From the NCBI RefSeq assembly GCF_003614975.1, contig NZ_QZWI01000007.1, positions 62,001 to 126,000 on the forward strand: a stretch of 64,000 nucleotides of DNA, read 5' to 3'. The notes beneath the pieces are model-generated. The model was not told the DNA's origin and did not search any database. It saw nothing but the letters and a program-made list of their open reading frames with translations. Made by a program: the position numbers and the translations under genes. Positions 8,292 to 16,492 of this stretch are shown piece after piece (the first letter of the stretch is position 1; the number at the start of each line of letters is the position of its first letter). This DNA is from Rahnella bruchi (lineage in GTDB: Bacteria > Pseudomonadota > Gammaproteobacteria > Enterobacterales > Enterobacteriaceae).

Positions 8292-9692
8292 ATGTCAGAT
8301 GAACCTATCCAGCAAAAAGCACGGGCGTTGTACGCTCAGCTCACCGGCGAGATTTCACTTCCCTGCTCGCTTCATATTAACGGCGCAGGAAATCTGACCT
8401 CTTATTATCCGGTTACGCCGCTCATCACCGCGTCTGTCGCATTAGCCGGGATGGCGTTAACGCGTTTACTGGCGCTTAAACACGGCGGACACGAAACCGT
8501 TACAGTCGACCGGCGGCTTGCGTCGCTTTGGTGTAAAACCAGTATAAAACCAGAGGGTTGGGAAATCCCGCCCGCGTGGGACAGTCTGGCGGGGGATTAC
8601 GCCACCGCTGATGGCTGGATCCGCCTGCATACCAATGCTCCGGCGCATCGCAAAGTGGTGGAATCCCTGCTCGGTAAGGCGCAAAACCGCGAAGCCCTGG
8701 CACAGCGGGTAATAATGTGGAAAAAGGCTGAACTGGAACAGGCCGTGGTTCAGGCGGGCGGATGCGCCGCGCAGATGCTCATCCCGGGTGAATGGCAGCA
8801 GCATGTGCAGGGGAAATCCCTGCAAAATGAGCCGTTGTTTCAGCGCTCTTTATCCCCTGCCACGGCACTACCTGAGTGGGCGTTATCCCGTGAAAAGCCG
8901 CTGGCAGGCATAAAAGTTCTCGACCTGACTCGGATTATCGCCGGGCCCGTCGCCACACGTTTTCTGGCCGGACTAGGCGCGGATGTGCTGCGTATCGATC
9001 CCTTCGGCTGGGATGAAACCAGTCAGGAAGCTGACCTCACATTAGGCAAACACTGCGCCCGGCTCAATCTGCATAACCCGCAGGACCGTCATCGTTTCGA
9101 AGAATTATTACGCGATGCGGATGTGATCGTCCATGGCTACCGTGCCGGTGCGTTGCATAAACTCGGCTATGGCAGCGAGCAGCGCCGTGCTATCGCGCCG
9201 GGTGTGGTGGATGTTTGTCTGAATGCCTATGGCTGGAGCGGGCCGTGGCGCGAGCGGCGCGGCTTTGACAGTCTGGTGCAGATGAGTTGCGGTATTGCAC
9301 AACAGGGAATGAAACTGTCAGGCAGTAATAAACCGGTGCCTTTACCGGTTCAGGCGCTCGATCACACCACCGGTTATCTGATGGCGGCAGCAGTTTTGCA
9401 GGGTTTAGCGCAACGAATGGAAAACGGTCAGGGCAGCGAATCCCGCCTGTCGCTAGCACGTACCGCACGGGAACTGATGGAAAACGGTGCAACAGCCGTC
9501 AGCGACGAACCGCTGACTGAATCCGCACATCAGGCCGACTTCTCACCTGAACAGGAAATCACTGTCTGGGGCAATGCACGACGTTTACTTGCGCCCGTCT
9601 GGCTGGAAAACACCTTGCTGCAATGGCATCTACCGGCATCACCGCTCGGTTCTGCCTCTGCCAGCTGGCAATCCGATTCGTCGGGAAAATGA
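8292..9692 (+). CDS. CaiB/BaiF (class III) CoA-transferase family protein
   Basis: 466 aa. The second half contains the class III hallmark block LAGIKVLDLTRIIAGPVATRFLAGLGADVLRID cut across residues about 203-235, followed by VIVHGYRAGALHKLGYG and GYGWSGPWRERRGFDSLVQ-type segments. These enzymes move CoA between carboxylic acids. The first 200 residues are a less usual N-terminal extension that looks like a degenerate copy of the same fold, so the protein may be a pseudo-duplicated form. GAGG lies 8 nt before the ATG. It is monocistronic, convergent with the AraC gene, and no acyl-CoA pathway genes adjoin it, so the substrate is unknown. Confidence 0.85.
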   Translation: MSDEPIQQKARALYAQLTGEISLPCSLHINGAGNLTSYYPVTPLITASVALAGMALTRLLALKHGGHETVTVDRRLASLWCKTSIKPEGWEIPPAWDSLAGDYATADGWIRLHTNAPAHRKVVESLLGKAQNREALAQRVIMWKKAELEQAVVQAGGCAAQMLIPGEWQQHVQGKSLQNEPLFQRSLSPATALPEWALSREKPLAGIKVLDLTRIIAGPVATRFLAGLGADVLRIDPFGWDETSQEADLTLGKHCARLNLHNPQDRHRFEELLRDADVIVHGYRAGALHKLGYGSEQRRAIAPGVVDVCLNAYGWSGPWRERRGFDSLVQMSCGIAQQGMKLSGSNKPVPLPVQALDHTTGYLMAAAVLQGLAQRMENGQGSESRLSLARTARELMENGATAVSDEPLTESAHQADFSPEQEITVWGNARRLLAPVWLENTLLQWHLPASPLGSASASWQSDSSGK

Positions 9693-9715
9693 GGTTTGAC
9701 GCGGTCCGGTCACCC

Positions 9716-10567
9716 TTAAGACAACAATGAAAATGCCGCTTTGCGATATTGCAGCGGCGTTTTGCCAATCATTTTCTTGAAACGGGTGATGAAATACGGC
9801 GCGTCTGAAAAGCCGCATTGCAACCCAATTTCCTCGACCGAATGGTCGGTTGAGCGCAGCAGTTCGCAGGCGCGCTTCACCCGCCGCGTGGCGAGATAAT
9901 CCTGAATCGAGCCCCCGGTTTCCTGCCCGAATACCCGTGATATATAGCTTTCAGAAAGCCCGAGAGCCGCCGCAAGCGCTGCCAGTGAAAACTTCTGCAC
10001 GTAATTTTCTTCAATCCATTGCATCACTTTCGAAGCCGTTGTGCGGCTGATGGTTTTCGGCTGCCCGTCTTCTGCAGGCATAAAAACCATCAGTTGCAGG
10101 ATGAGCATGGTGATCTCTTCCCACTGGTTCGACTGGGATTCGGGTAACTGATTGAACTGTTCGAGGATCACTTCTATATGACTGGCGTGCTCGCTCAGAT
10201 CGAAAATCGGTGCGGCGCGGTCGGCATCCCATAAACTGGCAAATCGTCTGCGACGCTGCGGGAAGGATTGCAAACATCCATCCAGTAACTGATGGTCGAG
10301 ATGAATGGTGGTGCGCAAATAGGCGTTCTTCTCGTCAGCTTCCACAAAAACTTTATGCAGTTTGAAGGGCGGGAAGACAAACATCCGCCCCGGCCTCAGC
10401 GTGTATTGCTGATTATCGACGATCACAATGCCGTAGCCCTGGCTAACAAAAAGTAATTCCAGGCACTGATGCCAGTGAAAATAATTGGCACTTCCGCGGC
10501 TCATCCGGTTAAAAGAAACCTGTCGTTCGTTAAGGGCAATACGTTCAAGATAATCAGATGCCGGCAT
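9716..10567 (-). CDS. AraC family transcriptional regulator
   Basis: 283 aa. An N-terminal cupin-like sensing domain (FHWHQCLELLFVSQGYG, then LRPGRMFVFPPFKLHKV) is followed by two helix-turn-helix units at about 185-280: SLAALAAALGLSESYISRVF and VEEIGLQCGFSDAPYFITRFKK, ending in GKTPLQYRK. This is the sugar-responsive AraC layout. GAGGAA precedes the ATG at 10567. It is divergent from the DUF2264/symporter/GH88 genes and is the obvious candidate activator of that operon, responding to the imported sugar or its product. Divergent placement is observed; the regulatory link is inference. Confidence 0.92.
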   Translation of the reverse strand: MPASDYLERIALNERQVSFNRMSRGSANYFHWHQCLELLFVSQGYGIVIVDNQQYTLRPGRMFVFPPFKLHKVFVEADEKNAYLRTTIHLDHQLLDGCLQSFPQRRRRFASLWDADRAAPIFDLSEHASHIEVILEQFNQLPESQSNQWEEITMLILQLMVFMPAEDGQPKTISRTTASKVMQWIEENYVQKFSLAALAAALGLSESYISRVFGQETGGSIQDYLATRRVKRACELLRSTDHSVEEIGLQCGFSDAPYFITRFKKMIGKTPLQYRKAAFSLLS

Positions 10568-10828
10568 TGGGGTTCCTCATAATGCATTTCTGCGTCATTT
10601 TTATCCAGGACAACAAAACACAATTTTCAGTCAGCTTTTTATAATTTAAGCCCTTTTATCCGCCATTTAATAATCACAATTTTAAAAATCACGCCATTGT
10701 GTGAAGCAGTTAACAATCAGCGCGGGTCACTTCTCTATATTTCATTCCTGAAACAGAGAAATGAAATAATATTTCAAATTAATAGACCTTTATTTTTTGG
10801 TTCCCACTCAGTCACCGGGAGAGCTTTG

Positions 10829-12667
10829 ATGACCCTGAATATTGTCAACATCGATAATCCGTTGCGTACCCGCAACGATATGCAGCAACTGCTCAATGAC
10901 ATGCTCTCGGCAGTGTCGCCGTACACCGAAGAAGGTAAAAGCGGCATTGATCTCGGAAATACCACCACGCATTACGGTAAAGAAATTGCCAAAATGGAAG
11001 CGCTGTCGCGCATGCTGTGGGGGATTTTCCCATTGCTCGCCGGTGGCGGCGAATGTGCGGACCTGCCCTTCTATATTAATGCTATTCGCTTTGGTACCGA
11101 CCCGCAGCATCCGCAGTACTGGGGAAATATCCGTGATTTCGACCAGCGTTGCGTAGAAATGGCTGCTTTTGGTGTTGGTCTCACGCTGCTCAACAAACGG
11201 TTGTTGCAGCACTTCACTGTGCAGGAACAGCAAAATCTGGCGGACTGGCTTAATCAGGGACGCGACGCGACCATTCCCAATAACAACTGGAATTTCTTCC
11301 CGGTCATGGTGCAGATGGGCTTTAAGCAGTCCGGCCTGCCCTGGGATCAGGCCGCCGTGGCTGCCCGATTTGAGCTGATGGAAAGCTATTATCTCGGTGA
11401 CGGCTGGTATTCCGATGGCCCCGGTCGTCCGCGTGATTACTACATTTCCATGGCGTTTCATTATTACGGGCTGCTTTACGCACAAAATATGGCCGATGTG
11501 GATGCACCACGTGCCGCCATGCTGCGTGAACGCGCTCAGCGCTTCGCACAGGATTTCATTACGCTGTTCTCTGCCGGCGGCGCGGCTGTACCTTTCGGGC
11601 GCAGCCTGACCTATCGCTTCGCCGAAGCCGCTTTCTGGAGCGCTGCCGCGTACAGCAAGCTGGACGTGTTCACGCCAGGCATCATCAAAGGGGTAATTCT
11701 GCGCCATCTGCGCCACTGGCTGAAAGAGCCGATTTTTGACCGTGACGGCGTGCTCAGTATTGGTTATCACACGCCCAATCTGGTGATGGCCGAGGACTAT
11801 AACGCGCCGGGCTCCCCTTACTGGGCGTGCAAACTATTTCTGGTGCTGGCACTGCCACAGGACGATGCGTTCTGGCAGGCTGAAGAAGCACCGCTGCCGG
11901 AGCTTTCCCGCGCCCACTGTATTCCTCACGCGAATCAGATCCTGACCCGCGACGGGGAAAGTCAGCACGTAGTGATGCTCACTTCCGGTCAGCTAGAGCT
12001 GAATAACTTCGTCAATACCGAAGCCAAGTACACCAAATTTGCTTATTCCAGCCAGTTCGGTTTTACCCTCGACAGGGGCCGCTACGGACTCAAACATGCC
12101 GGTTGTGATTCGATGCTGATGTTCTCAGAGGGTGACGGGTATTTCCGCGGGCGTCGCGACTGCGCCGAAACCCGGATCACCGAATCAATGATTTATTCCC
12201 GCTGGCTGCCGTGGCACGACGTTTGCGTGCGCACCTGGCTCATTCCCTGCGGCGACTGGCATTTACGCGTTCACCATGTTGAAAACCAGCGCCCGCTTGA
12301 TACAGCCGAAGGCGGTTTCGCCGTCATTCAGGAGCCTGCCACACAAACCGAATATACCGGTGATCGCCGTGCCATGACGGTTTGCGCGCGTAACGGCATC
12401 AGCCGGATTGTCAGCCTGGAAAGTCTGTCGGCGCGCGTAGCCGAAGCGGTGATTACCCCGCCAAACAGCAGCATTATGTTTGCCGAAACCGCTGTTATAC
12501 CGGTACTGAAAAATACCCTTAACGCAGGTTCTCACTGGCTGATCACCGCCGTGTGCGCGTCTGCAACAGCCGATATCAGCAACAAATCCGTGCCGGAAGT
12601 CAGCCTCGATGGCGGGCAACTGCGCTGGCAGTCGAACGGCCACAGCGGCCAGATCTCGTTGAATTAA
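10829..12667 (+). CDS. DUF2264 domain protein, probable glycoside-active enzyme
   Basis: 612 aa from the ATG at 10829, which has a GGGAG site; upstream in-frame codons lack one. It matches the DUF2264 family by its N-terminal block (MEALSRMLWGIFPLLAGGGE), the NNWNFFPVMVQMGF region and the later DYNAPGSPYWACKLF and YSSQFGFTLDRG blocks. An alpha/alpha-barrel fold is expected, and I recall members linked to exo-glucuronidase activity (family GH154), which I cannot verify here. No signal peptide, so cytoplasmic. First gene of an apparent operon with a LacY-type symporter and a GH88 hydrolase, which points to processing of imported uronic-acid oligosaccharides. Confidence 0.82.
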   Translation: MTLNIVNIDNPLRTRNDMQQLLNDMLSAVSPYTEEGKSGIDLGNTTTHYGKEIAKMEALSRMLWGIFPLLAGGGECADLPFYINAIRFGTDPQHPQYWGNIRDFDQRCVEMAAFGVGLTLLNKRLLQHFTVQEQQNLADWLNQGRDATIPNNNWNFFPVMVQMGFKQSGLPWDQAAVAARFELMESYYLGDGWYSDGPGRPRDYYISMAFHYYGLLYAQNMADVDAPRAAMLRERAQRFAQDFITLFSAGGAAVPFGRSLTYRFAEAAFWSAAAYSKLDVFTPGIIKGVILRHLRHWLKEPIFDRDGVLSIGYHTPNLVMAEDYNAPGSPYWACKLFLVLALPQDDAFWQAEEAPLPELSRAHCIPHANQILTRDGESQHVVMLTSGQLELNNFVNTEAKYTKFAYSSQFGFTLDRGRYGLKHAGCDSMLMFSEGDGYFRGRRDCAETRITESMIYSRWLPWHDVCVRTWLIPCGDWHLRVHHVENQRPLDTAEGGFAVIQEPATQTEYTGDRRAMTVCARNGISRIVSLESLSARVAEAVITPPNSSIMFAETAVIPVLKNTLNAGSHWLITAVCASATADISNKSVPEVSLDGGQLRWQSNGHSGQISLN

Positions 12668-12694
12668 CCGTCAGAGTCCGTTTCAGGAGTCACT

Positions 12695-13981
12695 ATGAAA
12701 GCCATAAAAACTGCCAGTAAAACGGCTTACTATAAAATGAGCAGCTTTATATTCCTGTATTTCTTCACCTGGTCTTCGAGCTTCGGGCTCTACGCCCTGT
12801 GGCTCGGCCAAAAAGCCGGGCTGGACAGCGTCAGTATCGGCACGGTCTTTGCCATCAACGGCGTGTTCGCGGTGATCATGAAGCCGGTATATGGCTACAT
12901 CATGGACAAAATCGGGATGAGCAAGTCCCTGCTCTATTTTGTCGTGCTGGTTTCCGCGCTGATGGCTCCGTTCTTTATTTTCGTCTATCAGCCGCTGCTG
13001 GACAGCCATCTGATGCTCGGCATTATCGTCGGCGCACTGTATCTGAGCCTCGGCTGGTATGCCGGTGTGGCAGCGTCAGAATCTTACGCCGACCGTTTCA
13101 GCCGTTTGTATCACATGGAATTCGGGCAGGTGCGGATGTGGGGCTCACTGGGCTGGGCGCTGGCTGCCTCGTTTTCCGGCGTGCTGTTTAATCTGTCTCC
13201 GGCCTGGAACTTCGGTCTGAGCAGCGCCACATCACTGGTGATGTTAGTGGTGCTGTTGTCACTGAAGATTGGTGATGAAGAACTCAAAAATAATGACGTC
13301 ATTTCTTCGCAAAAAATCATGTTCGGCGACGTTATTTTGCTGCTCAAAAACCGCAAATTCTGGATGTTCTCGATGTATGTGGCGGGCGTGGCGTGGATGA
13401 TGTTTGTCGCCGAACAACAGTTCTCGCGCTATTTCGTCACCTTCTTCGACACCAAAGAACAAGGCAACGCGTGGTACGGATATCTGAGCACCGTACAGTC
13501 CGGCATGGAATTCCTGATGATGATGGTGATCCCCTTCCTGGTGAACTATTTCGGGGCCAAGAAGGGCCTGCTGTTTGTCGGTGCGCTGGTGGGATTACGC
13601 CTGATCGCTTCCGGGCTGACCCACGATCCGCTGCTTATCTCGATTATCAAACCGTTCTACGGCCTGGAAATCGCCCTGCTGCTGGTGTCGGTATTTAAAT
13701 ATATCGCTGAGCATTTCAGCAAACGTGTCAACGCCACCATGTATCTGCTGGGTTATCAGGCGATGATCTATGTCGGCTCGATTGTGGTCGCCCCGCCTGC
13801 CGGCTACTTCTACGATCGCATTGGTTTCGAACACACCTATCTGGTGATGGGCGGCATTGCCCTGTGCTTTACGCTGATTTCCGCTTTCACTTTGTCGGCC
13901 TGTCACAGCCTGCGATCCGGCGTGCCTGCACCCGTGACACCCGCTGAGAATAACGGCGAACTCGCGCCGCTGAAGCGGTGA
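12695..13981 (+). CDS. Oligosaccharide:H+ symporter, LacY-type MFS transporter
   Basis: 428 aa, 12 predicted membrane segments. The sequence follows the OHS (LacY) family: FIFLYFFTWSSSFGLYALWL in helix 1, GTVFAINGVFAVIMKPVYGYIMDKIG across helix 2 and loop 2-3, and FGQVRMWGSLGWALAASFSG in helix 5 with the GxVRxWGSxGWA motif, which in LacY contains substrate and proton-coupling residues. It likely imports an oligosaccharide, here probably a disaccharide bearing an unsaturated uronic acid because the next gene is a GH88 hydrolase. It lies 27 bp after the DUF2264 gene with its own ribosome binding site. Confidence 0.9.
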   Translation: MKAIKTASKTAYYKMSSFIFLYFFTWSSSFGLYALWLGQKAGLDSVSIGTVFAINGVFAVIMKPVYGYIMDKIGMSKSLLYFVVLVSALMAPFFIFVYQPLLDSHLMLGIIVGALYLSLGWYAGVAASESYADRFSRLYHMEFGQVRMWGSLGWALAASFSGVLFNLSPAWNFGLSSATSLVMLVVLLSLKIGDEELKNNDVISSQKIMFGDVILLLKNRKFWMFSMYVAGVAWMMFVAEQQFSRYFVTFFDTKEQGNAWYGYLSTVQSGMEFLMMMVIPFLVNYFGAKKGLLFVGALVGLRLIASGLTHDPLLISIIKPFYGLEIALLLVSVFKYIAEHFSKRVNATMYLLGYQAMIYVGSIVVAPPAGYFYDRIGFEHTYLVMGGIALCFTLISAFTLSACHSLRSGVPAPVTPAENNGELAPLKR

Positions 13982-14054
13982 CCGACACAAACCCATTTAT
14001 TGAACTCTATCCACCGAAATAAAGACACTTATTGCTCTGCAAAAGGGAGACGTT

Positions 14055-15245
14055 ATGACGCTTAACATCACGAAAGAAAAGTTATTGCCCGTTGAACTGA
14101 ATCAGCTGGACAGAATTGCTTTCGCGCAGAAATTACAACGGGCACGTCAGGTAGTGCTTAGTAAAATTTCCCGCAATCTGGATAATTTTGGCGATAAGTT
14201 TCCGTCAGAAAACTGCGAAAACGGCCACTACAAACTGACAGACAATGTGGAATGGACCACCAGTTTCTGGACCGGTCAGCTGTGGCTGGCCTGGGAGATG
14301 ACCGGCGACGACCGTTACCGGCTGGCGGCAGAAAAACAGGTGACGTCATTTGGCAACCGCATCGCTAACCGCATTGATACGGCCACGCACGATCTCGGCT
14401 TTCTCTACAGTTTATCCTGCGTCAGCGCCTTTAAACTGACCGGTAATCGTCAGGCGCGCGGATTTGCCCTGCTGGCCGCTGAGGCACTGATGGAGCGTTT
14501 TAACACCAAAGCTAAAATCATTCAGGCATGGGGTGATTTAAAGGATCCGGAACAGGCCGGACGCATGATTATTGACTGCAATATGAACCTGCCTCTGCTG
14601 TACTGGGCGAGCGAGCAAACCGGGGAGGCGCGCTTTGCCGAAGCCGCGCGCGCCCATGCGGAGCAGGCAGCGAAATATATCGTGCGCCCGGACGCTTCCA
14701 CTTATCACACCTATTACATGGATACCGTGACCGGCGAGCCACGTTTTGGTAATACTCATCAGGGTTACGCTGATGACTCCTGCTGGTCGCGCGGTCAGGC
14801 CTGGGGCATTTACGGATTCCTGCTCAGTTATCGCTATACCGGTGATGAAGAACAGGTCGAGTTGTCTCGCTGTCTGGCACATTATTTCCTTAATCGTCTG
14901 CCGGAAGATGATGTCTGCCACTGGGATTTAGCGTTGCTGGGCACCGATGCGGTTCGCGACAGTTCAGCGGCAGCCATTGCAGTGTGCGGGTTGCTCAGTC
15001 TGGCGACGACGCTGCCCGCCACCGACGACAAACGCGCATGCTACGAAGAAATGGCGCTGCGTATTATGGATTCGCTGACTGAGAATTATCTGGCCGGTGA
15101 GCAAGAAGATTGTGACGGGCTGCTTAAGCATTCTGTGTATCACATGGGAAGCGGCAAAGGCGTGGATGAGTGTTGCAGCTGGGGCGATTATTTTTATGTC
15201 GAAGCGCTGACGCGCCTGACGCAATGCTGGCAGTCCTACTGGTAA
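14055..15245 (+). CDS. GH88 unsaturated glucuronyl hydrolase-like enzyme
   Basis: 396 aa. The alpha6/alpha6-barrel family GH88 hydrates the 4,5-unsaturated uronic acid left at the end of oligosaccharides by polysaccharide lyases, releasing a keto-uronate. The paired acidic residues appear as HDLGF (Asp113) and DCNMNLPLLYWAS (Asp174), corresponding to the Asp pair of Bacillus UGL. The conserved HQGYADDSCWSRGQAWGIYGF block is also present, as is GVDECCSWGDYFY near the C-terminus. There is no signal peptide, so it acts on imported sugars. Third gene of the locus; a terminator follows. No lyase is encoded nearby, so scavenging of lyase products made by others or encoded elsewhere is likely. Confidence 0.9.
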   Translation: MTLNITKEKLLPVELNQLDRIAFAQKLQRARQVVLSKISRNLDNFGDKFPSENCENGHYKLTDNVEWTTSFWTGQLWLAWEMTGDDRYRLAAEKQVTSFGNRIANRIDTATHDLGFLYSLSCVSAFKLTGNRQARGFALLAAEALMERFNTKAKIIQAWGDLKDPEQAGRMIIDCNMNLPLLYWASEQTGEARFAEAARAHAEQAAKYIVRPDASTYHTYYMDTVTGEPRFGNTHQGYADDSCWSRGQAWGIYGFLLSYRYTGDEEQVELSRCLAHYFLNRLPEDDVCHWDLALLGTDAVRDSSAAAIAVCGLLSLATTLPATDDKRACYEEMALRIMDSLTENYLAGEQEDCDGLLKHSVYHMGSGKGVDECCSWGDYFYVEALTRLTQCWQSYW

Positions 15246-15253
15246 TCACTGTG

Positions 15254-15286
15254 ACGCAGCGCTGACACGCTGCGTCCGCTTTTGTT
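15254..15286 (+). terminator. Terminator of the GH88 operon
   Basis: Perfect 8-bp stem ACGCAGCG / CGCTGCGT (15254-15261, 15268-15275) with a 6-nt loop, then CCGCTTTTGTT. It starts 8 bp after the GH88 stop. Confidence 0.8.
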
Positions 15287-15354
15287 GCCATTTTTCATTC
15301 GTGAATTGTTTTTAAGCATAAGCAGCATCATCATCTCCTTGCGAAGTGTTACAT

Positions 15355-15371
15355 CGTGTTACGGTAACACG
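15355..15371. promoter_or_regulatory. 17-bp palindrome, candidate operator upstream of rcsA
   Basis: CGTGTTAC-G-GTAACACG is a perfect palindrome. A third half-site, GTGTTAC, precedes it at 15346-15352. It lies about 265 bp before rcsA and 40 bp upstream of the RcsAB box. No T-run follows, so an operator is likelier than a terminator. The binding protein is unknown. Confidence 0.45.
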
Positions 15372-15409
15372 CCCATTGTTTAGCACTTCTTCTATGTCCT
15401 TACAACCAT

Positions 15410-15423
15410 TAAGAATAATCCGA
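15410..15423 (+). promoter_or_regulatory. RcsAB box upstream of rcsA
   Basis: TAAGAATAATCCGA fits every position of the published RcsAB consensus TRVGAAWAWTSYGR. It lies 214 bp before the rcsA start codon. In E. coli and Erwinia, rcsA is autoactivated by the RcsA-RcsB heterodimer through such a box, so the site supports the same control here. The match is observed; the function is by homology. Confidence 0.75.
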
Positions 15424-15636
15424 ATTAGTTCCTTTTTTTTGTTCAGTTACAAAGTTAATCCTGACATAAACCAAATTAATCAAAAACCTCCCTGCCTGTG
15501 AACGCCTGAAAATAACACTTCCACGCCGCCATCTTTCATGCAAAAAGTAGAGTCAGCGCTCATTCTTTGCGCTTTTTTGCTGACACTAAAGAATCCAATC
15601 ATTATGCAGAACAAGGACGTCCTAAGAGGACTTACT

Positions 15637-16251
15637 ATGCAAACGATAATCTTGGATCCATGCCGGTATACCCGTCTGGGGTTGCAACAATTACTCACCA
15701 GTGAACAGGAGATCAGTTACGCCACCCATTTTGACCAGTTACACGCCGGATGCATCAGACTCAATCCCTCTGTGGTGTTTATAAATGAGGATTGCATGTT
15801 GTCTCAGTCACAGAACAAAGAGCGACTGGGCGAACTGATTACTGACTGCCCGGAGACGTTATTTTTTATCTTCATGTCGCGTACGCGTATACATTTTGAA
15901 GAATATATTTTTGTTCGTAAGAACGTGATTATCACCTCGAAATCGATTAAGGCAGAAACGCTCCGGCAGTTACTGAATCATCCTTCACTCCCGCAGGCAC
16001 AGGATCCGGCCAGTTGCGCGGCTCTGGATATCAGACCGGTGATGCTTAGCCGCTCAGAATCCGCCATGCTAAGAATGTGGATGTCGGGTAACGGAACGAT
16101 TGAAATATCTGATAAGTTGCAAATCAAAACAAAAACGGTGTCTTCGTATAAGGGAAATATTAAGCGGAAAATAAAATCACCGAATAAGCATATTATTTAT
16201 CACGTTGTTCGTTTGTGTGATCAACTCACCAATGGAATTTACGTGAATTAA
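15637..16251 (+). CDS. rcsA: Transcriptional regulator RcsA
   Basis: 204 aa (E. coli 207). Auxiliary regulator that pairs with RcsB to activate capsule/exopolysaccharide genes. The start MQTIILDPCRYTRLGL aligns with E. coli RcsA, and the ATG has AGAGGA 6 nt upstream; an in-frame start at 15538 would add 33 residues not in the family. PSVVFINEDC in the receiver-like domain and the LuxR-type helix-turn-helix (SRSESAMLRMWMSG, KTKTVSSYKGNIKRKIK) plus the tail VVRLCDQLTNGIYVN are diagnostic. The protein is a Lon substrate in E. coli. An RcsAB box lies upstream. dsrB, its usual neighbour, is about 2 kb downstream, separated by a chemoreceptor gene. Confidence 0.96.
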   Translation: MQTIILDPCRYTRLGLQQLLTSEQEISYATHFDQLHAGCIRLNPSVVFINEDCMLSQSQNKERLGELITDCPETLFFIFMSRTRIHFEEYIFVRKNVIITSKSIKAETLRQLLNHPSLPQAQDPASCAALDIRPVMLSRSESAMLRMWMSGNGTIEISDKLQIKTKTVSSYKGNIKRKIKSPNKHIIYHVVRLCDQLTNGIYVN

Positions 16252-16492
16252 CCCTTTCCTGGTTCCCGCTACAGGCTGTGTCTTAACGTAGCCTGTAGCG
16301 AACGTAATTAATCTGCAAAAATGCGATCTGCCCCACAAATATAAACTGAATCCCTCCGCCCGAATGCCGATGAATCTTAATGGCGTTTTCTTTTCGTCAC
16401 GGCAGGACTTGCCCGCTGGCAATGCCTACATCGCTGTTATTTACCGTCCGGAACCGACGGTATGCAGGATCAACAGAGCGGAATAAAATAAA

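Noticed and set aside
10808..11770. Open frame of 320 codons on the minus strand
   Set aside because: It is fully antisense to the DUF2264 gene, has no ribosome binding site and its translation resembles no protein; it results from codon bias of the real gene.
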